A DNA stretch of 64,000 nt, taken from assembly GCF_000170755.1 (NCBI RefSeq), contig NZ_ABCK01000005.1, positions 62,001 through 126,000 of the forward strand, in the 5' to 3' direction. This document shows positions 45,385 through 54,084 of the stretch, piece after piece. Source of the stretch: Lentisphaera araneosa HTCC2155 (GTDB taxonomy: Bacteria > Verrucomicrobiota > Lentisphaeria > Lentisphaerales > Lentisphaeraceae). How positions within the stretch are numbered: the stretch's first letter is position 1; each line of letters opens with the position of its first letter. Made by a program: the position numbers and the translations under genes. The notes beneath the pieces are model-generated. The model saw only the letters and a list, made by a program, of their open reading frames with translations. It did no database searches and was not told the DNA's origin.

Positions 45385-47025
45385 ATGTCTGCGATTTCCG
45401 CACTCCAGGCTGCCCGTGCAGCTTACCAACCCAAGCTCCCCACCGTTTTTGCCAATGGCGCCGCCGTCAACATTATCGAAGGTGATGCGACCACTGCAGC
45501 GGCTGACCTCGATCAAATCCAAGCTCTGTTCCCCGAAACTTATGGTGCACCAAAAGTCAATTTCGAAGCAAATATGAATAAGACCACTACAGCCATCAAT
45601 GTTGCCGTTATCCTCTCTGGTGGACAAGCTCCGGGCGGACACAATGTGATTGCCGGTATTTTCGATGGCATCATATCCTTGAATGCAGATTCAAAACTCT
45701 ACGGATTTCTCGGTGGCCCCGGTGGTGCAGTTGATAATAAGTATATGGAAATTGACTCGGCAATCATGGATGCCTACCGCAACACAGGCGGTTTTGATAT
45801 CATTGGTTCCGGTCGTACAAAACTTGAAGAAACGGCTCAGTTCGACCAAGTTATTACCAACTGTAAAGCACTGAATATTGGCGCTCTCGTCATCATTGGT
45901 GGTGACGATTCCAATACCAACGGTTGCGTTTTAGCTGAGTACTGCAAAGCACAAAACTCTGGCATCCTCGTCATTGGCGCACCTAAAACGATTGATGGCG
46001 ACCTTAAAAACGAAGACATCGAAGCTTCATTTGGTTTTGACACAGCCTGCAAAGTTTACAGTGAACTCATTGGTAATATCTCGCGTGATGCTTGCTCAGC
46101 TCGCAAATACTGGCACTTCATCAAAGTCATGGGGCGTTCTGCTTCCCACATTGCCCTTGAATGCGGACTTCAAACCCGCGCCAACGTCACGCTCGTTTCC
46201 GAAGAAGTGGAAGCTAAAGCCATGACACTTGGTGGCATTGTTGCAGATATCGCAGATAAAGCCGTCAAGCGCGCAGCGAAAGGCGAGCATTTTGGTATTG
46301 TCGTTATCCCCGAAGGCGTCATTGAATTCATCCCCCAAATGAAAGTTCTCATTGCTGAGCTCAATGACCTACTTGCACATGACGCAAGCCTCTCCGACTC
46401 TCTCCCTATCGCTGCTGATGTAGATCAACTCCAAAGCCACGGCCTCAGTGCTGAATCCGCAAGTGTTTACCTCTCCATGCCAGCAAATATCCGTCAGCAA
46501 CTGGTGATGGATCGTGACCCTCATGGCAACGTGCAAGTTTCTCGTATTGAAACCGAGAAACTCATTGCGAGCATGGTAGAAATGTATATGGAAGAGAATC
46601 ACGCGGATATCCACTTCTCTGAGCAACATCACTTCTTTGGTTACGAAGGTCGTTGCGCTGCGCCATCGAACTTTGATGCCGATTACTGCTATAGCCTTGG
46701 TTATACCGCAGCCGCACTCATTGGCGCCGGTAAAACTGCTTGCTTAGCCTCAGTTAAAAATCTTAAATCACCCGCTTCTGAATGGGTTGCTGGGGGTATT
46801 CCATTGACTTCTATGATGAATGTTGAACGCCGTCATGGTGCCGATAAGCCCGTGATCAAAAAAGCACTCGTCGAACTCGATGGCGCTCCCTTCAAAGAAC
46901 TCGTCGCTAATCGCGATGAATGGGCACTTCATTCAAACTACGTCTTCCCAGGTCCGATTCAGTACTTCGGCCCCACAGAAGTTTGTGATCAACCCACCAT
47001 TACTTTGACTCTCGAACAAAGATAA
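45385..47025 (+). CDS. Pyrophosphate--fructose 6-phosphate 1-phosphotransferase (long, plant-like)
   Basis: 546 aa from ATG 45385, supported by AAGGA 8 nt upstream (the frame is open from 45325). It phosphorylates fructose 6-phosphate with pyrophosphate, reversibly. Seen: ILSGGQAPGGHNVIAGIFDG, GFLGGPGGAVDN, IGGDDSNTNGCVLAEY and APKTIDGDLKN. The GGDD instead of GGDG in the phosphate-binding motif is the mark of PPi specificity. The long form is like the plant beta subunit and Borrelia/Treponema enzymes. It stands alone with its own terminator. Confidence 0.92.
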   Translation: MSAISALQAARAAYQPKLPTVFANGAAVNIIEGDATTAAADLDQIQALFPETYGAPKVNFEANMNKTTTAINVAVILSGGQAPGGHNVIAGIFDGIISLNADSKLYGFLGGPGGAVDNKYMEIDSAIMDAYRNTGGFDIIGSGRTKLEETAQFDQVITNCKALNIGALVIIGGDDSNTNGCVLAEYCKAQNSGILVIGAPKTIDGDLKNEDIEASFGFDTACKVYSELIGNISRDACSARKYWHFIKVMGRSASHIALECGLQTRANVTLVSEEVEAKAMTLGGIVADIADKAVKRAAKGEHFGIVVIPEGVIEFIPQMKVLIAELNDLLAHDASLSDSLPIAADVDQLQSHGLSAESASVYLSMPANIRQQLVMDRDPHGNVQVSRIETEKLIASMVEMYMEENHADIHFSEQHHFFGYEGRCAAPSNFDADYCYSLGYTAAALIGAGKTACLASVKNLKSPASEWVAGGIPLTSMMNVERRHGADKPVIKKALVELDGAPFKELVANRDEWALHSNYVFPGPIQYFGPTEVCDQPTITLTLEQR

Positions 47026-47362
47026 GTCCCAGAGCAAAAACTCTTAAAGCCCTTCTCAAACGAGAAGGGCTTTTTTGCGTAAAGGTCTAATCATTATAGA
47101 AGTTTGACTCCCTCTTAAATACGGGCCAGTTACACTGAACACTCACTAGCAAGACAAAAGTCCATAAAATAACCCAAGTCCCCAAGGCTTTTTTCACCTA
47201 AGCTTTTGCGAAGTCCGCAAAGTCCTAGTCTATTAAATTATTGATATTTACTTGGAGGTAGGAGTCACTCAAACAATTCAGTTTCCCCTTATTCCACAAA
47301 AGTGCTTTGGCCACTTTTGATGCGGAGCCTGTCTTAATGAGTCGCCTCACCTGAAATCACTG
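47026..47362. other. Intergenic region after PPi-PFK
   Basis: Apart from the terminator, I see a hairpin AAAAGTG...CACTTTTG around 47297-47321 and no supported gene. Confidence 0.4.
47048..47076 (+). terminator. Terminator of PPi-PFK gene
   Basis: AGCCCTTCTC-AAAC-GAGAAGGGCT followed by six T, 22 bp after the stop. A strong intrinsic terminator. Confidence 0.9.
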
Positions 47363-47698
47363 ATGAATATACTTTTTATTTGCTCCATGAATCAATGGCG
47401 TAGTCCCACTACAGAACATATCTATCGCAATCATCCTGAGCTCGCAATTCGCTCTGCAGGAACAAGCAGAAAAGCGAGGAGAACTGTTTCCCACTCAGAT
47501 ATTAAATGGGCTGAGCTCATTTGTGTCATGGAATCCAAGCACCGCAACAAATAAAAAGCCGACTTCAGAGATTTAATGAATTACAAAAAGATATATGTTT
47601 TGGATATCGAAGATAATTATCAGTACATGGATGCCGAACTCATTGAAATCTTGCGACAAAGCATCGACACCATAATAGAAATCGCTAAAGAAGCCTAA
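47363..47698 (+). pseudogene. Low-molecular-weight phosphotyrosine phosphatase-like protein with an in-frame stop
   Basis: From ATG 47363: FICSMNQWRSPTTEHIY (C-x5-R-S), SAGTSRKARRTVS, and AELICVMESKHRNK, then TAA at 47552-47554. In the same frame the text resumes KADFRDLMNYKKIYVLDIEDNYQYMDAELIEIL and ends at 47698. This is the pattern of a ~111-aa family (HRNKL-K-FR-L ... DIPDxYxxMDxELIxLL), so one codon became TAA. The N-terminal C-x5-R loop is intact. Either a recent pseudogene or a readthrough product. Confidence 0.75.
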
Positions 47699-47705
47699 GC
47701 TGACT

Positions 47706-48035
47706 ATGAAGAAAAATATTGTAGAAAGAAATATAAAGAGGCGTTTAGCTAAGCTCGAAAGAAGAAGAGGCAAACTTTCCAAAAAACAAATCTTAAAAAC
47801 GAAGGTTTCCACTATTGATCCCTGGATGCGCGTCGCCATTAACCTCGTTGGTGGCGTCAGTATTCTTTATGCCGTCACAAATGAGCATTCAATTCCTGCT
47901 TATATTTTTGGGTCCATTATGTTATTATTTGGAATATTCGGAAATAGGCAAAGCCTTGAAACGATTGTCGATCAATTATGCACCCAGGGTGTCGATCTCA
48001 CTTTGGATGCTATTCTTGCCAGCATAATCGACTAA
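47706..48035 (+). CDS. Small membrane protein, unknown
   Basis: 109 aa. The N-terminal 35 residues are strongly basic (NIVERNIKRRLAKLERRRGKLSKKQ), then two hydrophobic segments (VAINLVGGVSILYAV and IPAYIFGSIMLLFGIFG) and a soluble tail. It starts 7 bp after the phosphatase-like gene. No family is recognised; the basic head suggests it contacts nucleic acid or lipid head groups, which is a guess. Confidence 0.5.
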   Translation: MKKNIVERNIKRRLAKLERRRGKLSKKQILKTKVSTIDPWMRVAINLVGGVSILYAVTNEHSIPAYIFGSIMLLFGIFGNRQSLETIVDQLCTQGVDLTLDAILASIID

Positions 48036-48067
48036 TCAAAAATCCCAAGAACGTAAAATTGTAAGAA

Positions 48068-48382
48068 ATGAATAAACTTAAATCAACTTCCATCCTCGTC
48101 CTAACAATTATTGCCGGCAGTTTGGTGGGCAATGTATCGATCTATTACGATATCGTCTTTTTTTCTGGGCTCATCTTCTTATTAGCTGTGGTCACTTACT
48201 TCATGAAGAAAGCGGAACAAATTGTGGATGAAGGCTCACTTGAAGAGTTAAATCAATGCTTGAAAGAATTAGAAAACTCGAATGATTTAGACGAAAAATC
48301 TAAGCAAAAATTAATCATCGAAATCCAGCAAAAAATCGAACTCAAACAAAACGCCGAAGAAGTAAATTCTTCGCAAGAATAA
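48068..48382 (+). CDS. Small two-TM protein, unknown
   Basis: 104 aa: two hydrophobic segments near the N-terminus (SILVLTIIAGSLVGNVSI and IVFFSGLIFLLAVVTYF), then a highly charged helical tail rich in Glu, Lys and Gln that may form a coiled coil. No family is recognised. Part of the run of small membrane proteins. Confidence 0.5.
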   Translation: MNKLKSTSILVLTIIAGSLVGNVSIYYDIVFFSGLIFLLAVVTYFMKKAEQIVDEGSLEELNQCLKELENSNDLDEKSKQKLIIEIQQKIELKQNAEEVNSSQE

Positions 48383-48406
48383 ATAATCTATAGAAGACTC
48401 AAAACA

Positions 48407-48511
48407 ATGAAAATATTCGCCATCGTCACAATCATTATCGCATTGATTATAAGCATTTTTATAGGCTCAAATTTATTCATCAAAAACATCTACCTAAGCG
48501 TTAGTATATAA
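48407..48511 (+). CDS. Tiny membrane peptide, possible
   Basis: 34 aa, ATG 48407 to TAA 48511: MKIFAIVTIIIALIISIFIG then a short polar tail. A single hydrophobic helix. No clear ribosome binding site; it may be a real small protein or chance. Confidence 0.3.
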   Translation: MKIFAIVTIIIALIISIFIGSNLFIKNIYLSVSI

Positions 48512-48538
48512 TTTAAAAACAGAAAATAAGGTAACAAC

Positions 48539-48733
48539 ATGGATGGTCGAAATCGTTCAAATATTAAATTTGGTCTAGAAGTGAGAATTGTTCTTAAAAA
48601 AGACCAAAGGTCTGGGGCGCTCACGGAAGGAATTGTCCAAAATATATTGACCAATTCCTCCTTTCATCCCCATGGTATCAAAGTTCGCCTAGAAAGCGGC
48701 GATGTCGGAAGAGTCAAAGAAATCTCAGAATAA
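48539..48733 (+). CDS. YwbE family protein
   Basis: 64 aa, complete: GRNRSNIKFGLEVRIVLKKD, QRSGALTEGIVQNILTNSSF and HPHGIKVRLESGDVGRVKEI match the conserved DUF2196/YwbE pattern from end to end. The family is widespread in Firmicutes and others with unknown role; the small beta-barrel-like sequence could bind RNA or protein. It precedes the TPM gene by 5 bp. Confidence 0.88.
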   Translation: MDGRNRSNIKFGLEVRIVLKKDQRSGALTEGIVQNILTNSSFHPHGIKVRLESGDVGRVKEISE

Positions 48734-48738
48734 AAATC

Positions 48739-49194
48739 ATGAAAAATACACTACTAATCATCACGTTAATTTTCTTTGCTTTGTCAACTCAAGCAAAAGC
48801 ACCGCTCTCAAAATATGTCATCACAGAAACACCATTTTTAAGTAAGACGGCAATATCAACTTTAAATTCAAAATTAAGCGATTTTGAACATGGAGAAAAT
48901 AAAAAAATACTTGTCTTTGTAATCAAAAGTTTTAATGGGCAAGACGAGGTGAAATATTCACATGAGCTATGGAAAAGAAAGAAACTCGATGGCAACACCA
49001 TCATATTTATCATTGCAAAGAATGATAGAAAAACACGTATAAGTGTGGGTGACCATTTAGACGAAAAGCTAACTGATAAAGAAGCTAAATTCATACTCGA
49101 TAAAATAGTAAAACCTAATTTCCAAAAGAAGTTGTTCGATAAAGGAACTGAATTAGCAATTGATCAAATAATAAAAGAATTTGAAAAAGAGTAA
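48739..49194 (+). CDS. Secreted TPM-domain protein
   Basis: 151 aa with a signal peptide (LLIITLIFFALSTQAKA) and a TPM domain: LSKTAISTLNSKLSDFE, KILVFVIKSFNGQD, NTIIFIIAKNDRKTRISVGDHLDEKLTD. TPM proteins (YgcG, Psb32/TLP18.3 relatives) have been called phosphatases or assembly factors of membrane complexes. There is no C-terminal transmembrane segment. Function in this cell unknown. Confidence 0.75.
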   Translation: MKNTLLIITLIFFALSTQAKAPLSKYVITETPFLSKTAISTLNSKLSDFEHGENKKILVFVIKSFNGQDEVKYSHELWKRKKLDGNTIIFIIAKNDRKTRISVGDHLDEKLTDKEAKFILDKIVKPNFQKKLFDKGTELAIDQIIKEFEKE

Positions 49195-49235
49195 CACTTA
49201 AATTGAACCCAGCTTAAAAATTCCGCACCAATAAA

Positions 49236-49733
49236 ATGCACTTAAAGAAACACTTTACTAAAACCGACCTCTTAGTGATCCTTGCCATTTTTTGTGTGAT
49301 TGGCATTTTTACTATCCCTGCACTCTCAACAAACTCCGATAGAAGAGCTCCACACCCGTGTAATATTAATTTGAAAAAAGTTAGCATTGCAATGCAGATG
49401 TATTTTTCAGATGGTTCAGAAACAGTGTTTCCAACAAATACTAAGTTCTCTTATTTAGATCAAAATAGTCATATAGCTAAAGTCTTCGGATTAGATGCAA
49501 GTATCCTTACATGCCCAGCAAAAAGAAAACATGGCGACCATGTTTATTCGATTGACAAGGCTATTCAAGGACTCGAGATAAGAAAATGGGAAAGCACTGA
49601 TTCACTTATTGGCTATGACAGTACGAAAAAAGGTAATGTGGACGTTCATATCCCTGCAAATAAAGCATACGGCCTATTTGGCGACGGACATATTGAACCG
49701 ATACTAGAAAACAAAGAACGAGCATACAAGTAA
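49236..49733 (+). CDS. Prepilin-like secreted protein (degenerate)
   Basis: 165 aa. The N-terminus FTKTDLLVILAIFCVIGIFTIPAL is like type IV prepilin/pseudopilin starts (FTLIELLVVIAII...), with Glu5 replaced by Asp. The C-terminal part (LTCPAKRKHGDH ... GYDSTKKGNVDVHIP ... GLFGDGHIEPI) is the H-x-G/GDGH pattern common in PVC DUF1559-like prepilins. It may be cleaved by prepilin peptidase only poorly. No pilus genes nearby. Confidence 0.65.
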   Translation: MHLKKHFTKTDLLVILAIFCVIGIFTIPALSTNSDRRAPHPCNINLKKVSIAMQMYFSDGSETVFPTNTKFSYLDQNSHIAKVFGLDASILTCPAKRKHGDHVYSIDKAIQGLEIRKWESTDSLIGYDSTKKGNVDVHIPANKAYGLFGDGHIEPILENKERAYK

Positions 49734-49810
49734 ATCGAACTAAGTGCCATAGTCAATACTCTCGATCCCTCGATCATAGAGTAACTTAGGTGCTTAGGCA
49801 TAAATGAAAT

Positions 49811-50482
49811 ATGAATGAAACTGAAAGCATAAAGCGCACGCCATTACATTTTGGGATTACCCTTATAATCTCAATCTCAATATGTTTATTTAACTTTGCG
49901 TTCATAATTGATCAGTTTTCCCGATGGAGTGACCATATTCGAGGATTACAAAATGGCTTGTTTCACACAATATTTCACAGTATTGGCTGGTGCATTTATT
50001 TTTTACCCTGGAGTTTGCTGATATACGGGATCTATAAGTGGAGAAAACTGCAAAAATATAGAACACATTGGATTGTGAGTCCTTCTATTCTACCCCTAAT
50101 TTTTGTTCTATGGTCTTTATTCACTAATCCCCCTACTCCCCACAAACGCTTCAAGTCATTGACCAAAGTTGATTTACCCCAAGACCTAAAAAACCTTAAT
50201 CACCATTTTAGTGGTGGTGGAATCGCTGATTACTTTGATACATATTATTTTGAGACATCGCCTGAAAAGATTGATAAACTTATATTACAACTTCAGGTCA
50301 CACTCGATGAGCATTATGAAGGAAAACTTTCCCATTCAATAGTCCCAGTCCTCAAAGGTTCACCAAACTACAAAGAATGGTCAGATGCCATGCAATATAA
50401 GAACAATGAAGGCACTTGGTTTTATTCTCTCATCACCAACAATAACAAGACACAAGTCTATGTAGTGGTGGGATGTATATGA
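49811..50482 (+). CDS. Membrane protein with soluble C-terminal domain, unknown
   Basis: 223 aa. Three hydrophobic segments (about 15-35, 50-75, 88-105), then about 115 soluble residues (DYFDTYYFETSPEKIDKLILQ ... TWFYSLITNNNKTQVYVVVG) with alternating beta-like pattern. No family is recognised. Codon use and AT content fit the neighbouring accessory genes. Confidence 0.5.
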   Translation: MNETESIKRTPLHFGITLIISISICLFNFAFIIDQFSRWSDHIRGLQNGLFHTIFHSIGWCIYFLPWSLLIYGIYKWRKLQKYRTHWIVSPSILPLIFVLWSLFTNPPTPHKRFKSLTKVDLPQDLKNLNHHFSGGGIADYFDTYYFETSPEKIDKLILQLQVTLDEHYEGKLSHSIVPVLKGSPNYKEWSDAMQYKNNEGTWFYSLITNNNKTQVYVVVGCI

Positions 50483-50541
50483 AATCATCAACAAGGCTAA
50501 TTATACTTTTGGCAAATAAATAAAATCAAAAAATTCATTAA

Positions 50542-51006
50542 ATGAAAAATAAAATAAGCATATTGAATCTCCTACTCTTCATCACTTCAACGAGTATTCT
50601 GGCGTGGAACTATTCCATATATACTCAAATCGATCCAATAGCTGAAGAGGCTCGACATACATTTCAAAAAATCAGTGATTACCACGAATATCAAGCATCA
50701 TTACAAGAATCAGGGATGAACCAACAAGAGTTAAATGATTTTTTGATAAAATATGGCAATGGTTCCCTCCAAAAAAGGTTAGAAGAAGTTAATCACGCAA
50801 TTGAAGAAGAAAGATTAATGTCTAACCTCATAATTCTTAGCGTTCTCAAAAACGCCACTGATGAACAGAAGCTTGCCGATTTAATGATTAAATACACAAA
50901 GTTCATTGAAGCGTATTATGAAGATTTATCGGATAAACAAACGATTACAGACAAGCAAAAAAAGTTCCTCGAAAAATATACGAAATATAAAAACGACAAC
51001 GCCTAA
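50542..51006 (+). CDS. Single-TM helical protein, unknown
   Basis: 154 aa: an N-terminal hydrophobic segment (ILNLLLFITSTSILAWNY) followed by charged helical sequence with coiled-coil character (EEARHTFQKISDYHEYQASLQ and EEVNHAIEEERLM). Probably a membrane-anchored or exported helix bundle. No family is recognised. Confidence 0.45.
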   Translation: MKNKISILNLLLFITSTSILAWNYSIYTQIDPIAEEARHTFQKISDYHEYQASLQESGMNQQELNDFLIKYGNGSLQKRLEEVNHAIEEERLMSNLIILSVLKNATDEQKLADLMIKYTKFIEAYYEDLSDKQTITDKQKKFLEKYTKYKNDNA

Positions 51007-51029
51007 TCATAGCTTAGGCAACAATAATA

Positions 51030-51236
51030 ATGAACCCTGAGCAAATCATCCATATTCTTTTTGGAATATTTTTCTTAATTGTAGGAATTATAATCATCAA
51101 AGAAAACAAATTTAGATTTATTTTTTTTGGGAAAGAAACTTTAGTAAAAAAGTCAGACAAACCAGTCTTTTTCTGGGTATTCTTTCTCGTTACTTTATCT
51201 GTAGGGATCACTTTTTTAAAAAGTGGAATCACATAA
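51030..51236 (+). CDS. Small two-TM protein, unknown
   Basis: 68 aa: hydrophobic segments IIHILFGIFFLIVGIIII and VFFWVFFLVTLSVGITFL joined by a short basic loop. No family is recognised; 23 bp after the previous gene. Confidence 0.4.
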   Translation: MNPEQIIHILFGIFFLIVGIIIIKENKFRFIFFGKETLVKKSDKPVFFWVFFLVTLSVGITFLKSGIT

Positions 51237-51285
51237 TAATTAATAGAAACGCAGGCTCAATTTAAGCGTTCTAAAGGAATAAAAA

Positions 51286-51726
51286 ATGAAACTATTATTA
51301 CTCATTCTGACTGCCATATGTTCACTGCACACACATGCCTATGAGGAGATGATTTCTAAAAAAGAAGCCGAAAAACTCATAGAGGACTTAGCTGAAAAAT
51401 TACAATTAAAGTTTGATATAAATCAACAATACATGGGGCATGCAAACAAAAATTTTTCTGCTATCCGAGTGCTAGAATTACTAAGGTCATCACAACACTC
51501 AAACGATCCACACATATCACAAGCAATTGCAACTTTAGAATTAAACTTAAATAGTCACCTGGTAACATTTATTGCATACATAGACTCTAAAAAAGATCCA
51601 AATTCTCATAAGTTAATCATGGGAGCTTTAAAGAAAGCAGTTAAATATAGAACTAAATATCCCTATACATATGAACACAAAGTGCTGAATTCGGGTAGTA
51701 AGTGCAACACCTCTGTTAGTTGCTAG
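51286..51726 (+). CDS. Secreted hypothetical protein with IS-altered C-terminus
   Basis: 146 aa as it now reads: signal peptide MKLLLLILTAICSLHTHAYE then a helical domain (EMISKKEAEKLIEDLAEKLQ ... IATLELNLNSHLVTFIAYI). The last 15 residues (LNSGSKCNTSVSC) come from the left end of the IS30 element. Joining the flanks across the IS gives ...EHKVRV-stop, a product of about 135 residues. So the original lost only two residues and gained IS-coded ones; it may still work. Confidence 0.55.
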   Translation: MKLLLLILTAICSLHTHAYEEMISKKEAEKLIEDLAEKLQLKFDINQQYMGHANKNFSAIRVLELLRSSQHSNDPHISQAIATLELNLNSHLVTFIAYIDSKKDPNSHKLIMGALKKAVKYRTKYPYTYEHKVLNSGSKCNTSVSC

Positions 51727-52804
51727 TACAGAAGCTATTGAGTGAAACAAGACTCAAATGTACTCTGTATTAGTGACCAAACCAAAAACAGAGGAGACAA
51801 GAAATATGTCCTATAAACATCTGAGTCTTGAAGAAAGACATTACCTTGAGTTGGAACAAAAGGCAGGTACATCCATCAATAAAATAGCAAAAAAGCTATG
51901 TCGTCACGTGAGTACTCTCTCACGGGAACTTAAACGTAACACAGGTAAACGTGGTTATCGTAACAGGCAGGCTAATGAATTAGCTCAAAAGCGACTAAAA
52001 GAAAAGCCAAAATCCATCAAATTAACAGTTGAGGTTAAAATTTATATCGATGAACATCTTACGAAGGATTGGAGTCCAGAACAAATCGTTGGGCGATTAA
52101 AAGATGATATGTCAATATCACTTCATCATGAAACAGTTTACCAATATATTCTCAAAGACAAAAAATCGGGTGGTGAACTATATAAGTTGCTTCGACATCA
52201 AGGTAAGCCTTACCGTAAACGTTATGGTAATCAACACAGTAGAAATGGCATTCCCAACAGGATTGATATAGATCAGCGACCTGAAGCTGCAAACAAAAGA
52301 GAACGAGTTGGTGACTGGGAGCTTGATACAATCATCGGAAAAGCTCATAAAGGGGCAATAGTAACAATGGATGATCGTAAGTCAAAAGTACGGTTAGCAC
52401 TGCCTGTTTCTCAGAAAAAGGCTTCCTTAGTTAGTGAAGCCATCATTAATTTGTTGACACCTATTAAAGAACAAGTTCACACTCTCACCTTTGATAACGG
52501 GAAGGAGTTTGCTAAACATGAGAGTATTTCTGAAAAGTTGGAATGTAAAAGCTATTTTGCAAAACCATATCATTCATGGGAGCGAGGACAGAACGAAAAT
52601 GCAAATGGCTTACTACGTCAATACTTTCCCAAGTACATGACTCTTGATAAAGTTAATGTTTCAGAAGTTGAAATTGCTGTCGACAAGCTTAATAATAGGC
52701 CTAGAAAATGCTTAAAATTTAAAACACCTTATGAAGTATTTCAGAAATTAACTGGAATTGATTTAACAAAAACAAAGGGTGTTGCACTTATGAGTTGAAT
52801 TCAA
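51686..52804 (+). mobile_element. IS30-family insertion sequence
   Basis: About 1119 bp. Ends are imperfect inverted repeats: TGAATTC then TAAGTGCAACACC (51686-51711) against GGTGTTGCACTTA ... GAATTCA (to 52803), with 6 non-matching bases between the two matched blocks. A 2-bp GC duplication (51684-51685 and 52805-52806) fits the joined open frame of the interrupted gene. The transposase fills the element. Confidence 0.8.
51806..52798 (+). CDS. IS30-family transposase
   Basis: 330 aa from ATG 51806 (GAGGAG about 10 nt upstream; the frame is open from 51758). Seen: the N-terminal helix-turn-helix YKHLSLEERHYLELEQKAG and ISKLCR-like SRELKRNTG, then a DDE domain: GDWELDTIIG (first Asp), LTFDNGKEFA (second Asp) and HSWERGQNENANGLLRQYFP (Glu), the IS30 signature. 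Complete; the stop lies in the right inverted repeat. Confidence 0.92.
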   Translation: MSYKHLSLEERHYLELEQKAGTSINKIAKKLCRHVSTLSRELKRNTGKRGYRNRQANELAQKRLKEKPKSIKLTVEVKIYIDEHLTKDWSPEQIVGRLKDDMSISLHHETVYQYILKDKKSGGELYKLLRHQGKPYRKRYGNQHSRNGIPNRIDIDQRPEAANKRERVGDWELDTIIGKAHKGAIVTMDDRKSKVRLALPVSQKKASLVSEAIINLLTPIKEQVHTLTFDNGKEFAKHESISEKLECKSYFAKPYHSWERGQNENANGLLRQYFPKYMTLDKVNVSEVEIAVDKLNNRPRKCLKFKTPYEVFQKLTGIDLTKTKGVALMS

Positions 52805-52891
52805 GCGAGTCTAAATTTTCACTTAAAGAATTTATCAGTAATCTTTACTGGAAATGGAAATATTCTTAATAAAACATAATTAGGAGCTTAC

Positions 52892-53314
52892 ATGAGTAAG
52901 AGTATTGAAAACACTGGCCAATGTCTTTGTGGTGCGGTTAAAATTCACGCAAAATCAATGAGTAATGATGTGGGCGCCTGTCATTGCGAGATGTGCAGAA
53001 AATGGGCCGGCGCACCCTACTTAGGAGTGGACTGCAAGGATTCCGTAAAATTCGACGGCACGGAAAATATCAAAATTTTTAATTCTTCCGAATGGGCGGA
53101 GCGCGGTTTTTGCTCAGAATGCAGCACTCACCTTTTCTATCACCTAAAGAAAAACGATCAGTTTATCGTGCCCATAGGTCTCTTTGATAATCAAATGGAA
53201 CTCAATTTTGACCACGAAATTTTCATTGATTCAAAGCCGGATTATTACTCCTTCAAAAACGAGACTCACAAAATGACTGGTGCTGAAGTCTTTGCCATGT
53301 TTAGTGAAGAGTAA
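52892..53314 (+). CDS. GFA-family zinc protein (CENP-V/GFA domain)
   Basis: 140 aa with the GFA cysteine pattern: CLCGAVKI (C-x-C), ACHCEMCRKW (C-H-C-x2-C) and FCSECSTHLF (C-x2-C). The family contains glutathione-dependent formaldehyde-activating enzymes and many members of unknown substrate. Two structural zinc sites are expected. It lies 86 bp after the IS30 element and 8 bp before a small membrane protein gene. Confidence 0.88.
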   Translation: MSKSIENTGQCLCGAVKIHAKSMSNDVGACHCEMCRKWAGAPYLGVDCKDSVKFDGTENIKIFNSSEWAERGFCSECSTHLFYHLKKNDQFIVPIGLFDNQMELNFDHEIFIDSKPDYYSFKNETHKMTGAEVFAMFSEE

Positions 53315-53322
53315 GCTTAGGG

Positions 53323-53640
53323 TTGAAATATAAATTGAAAGGCCAGGATCCATTTAAACCTCCCGAAACACTACAGGATGATTTTGTGCAAGACGAATAC
53401 AAAGTCACGTTATTCGATAAAGCTTTATCAATCCTTATGTGTCTCATGGCTGGAATTGTTGCCTCTGGCATTTCCTATTCATTCTGTTTTCTTGGTCTTA
53501 ATAATCCTCTAGCAACTCTACTTGGTCTTTCAAAAGAAATCGTAAACAATATTCTTTTTTGTCTTCACCTTTTATTGGCATTCTATGTCATCCCAAGAGT
53601 GCTCTACAAATACGCTATGAAAGCTTCCACTACTAAATGA
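53323..53640 (+). CDS. Small two-TM protein, unknown (TTG start)
   Basis: 105 aa: a polar N-terminal 35 residues then two hydrophobic segments (ALSILMCLMAGIVASGISYSF and NNILFCLHLLLAFYVI). No in-frame ATG precedes the first membrane segment; TTG at 53323 with AGGG just upstream, or TTG at 53335, could start it. The start is therefore uncertain. Confidence 0.45.
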   Translation: MKYKLKGQDPFKPPETLQDDFVQDEYKVTLFDKALSILMCLMAGIVASGISYSFCFLGLNNPLATLLGLSKEIVNNILFCLHLLLAFYVIPRVLYKYAMKASTTK

Positions 53641-53702
53641 AAGTATTGTATTAAGGTAACTCAACTTAAATAACGATATTATATATAGAGCCATGTGTTT
53701 AA

Positions 53703-53734
53703 AAAAAGCGCCTCGCAAATGCGAGGCGCTTTTT
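53703..53734. terminator. Bidirectional terminator
   Basis: AAAAAGCGCCTCGC-AAAT-GCGAGGCGCTTTTT: 9 GC-rich pairs plus A/T ends, between converging genes at 53640 and 53773. Confidence 0.9.
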
Positions 53735-53772
53735 GTTAAACAACTATTGGTGTCTCGTCTGTGAGCAGAGTG

Positions 53773-54084
53773 TTATTTATTATATTTCTTTTTATGGCCA
53801 TCTGATTTAGTTTTATGAAGCTTGTTTTTGAGTTCATAGTACTCATCCCAAGAAATGTCATCCCATTTGCCTTCGTCAGCTAATTTAGCCGCATTTTTTT
53901 TGATGGCCGCTAAGCGAAAATAAATCTTTGAACGTTCGGCTTCCCCCTTCTCAAGGCTTTTCTTCGCTTTCACCTCATATTCTACGCCAGCTTTACGGAA
54001 ATCATCTCCGGCATTTCCTTTTTTACCTTCTGCCATCAGCATGCTACTTAAAGTTAAAATCAATATCATCAATAATTTTTTCAT
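53773..54084 (-). CDS. Small secreted protein, unknown
   Basis: 103 aa with a signal peptide (KKLLMILILTLSSMLMAEG) and a highly charged helical mature part (KAGVEYEVKAKKSLEKGEAERSKIYFR) ending in Lys-rich GHKKKYNK. No family is recognised; it looks like a periplasmic helical protein. Confidence 0.55.
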   Translation of the reverse strand: MKKLLMILILTLSSMLMAEGKKGNAGDDFRKAGVEYEVKAKKSLEKGEAERSKIYFRLAAIKKNAAKLADEGKWDDISWDEYYELKNKLHKTKSDGHKKKYNK

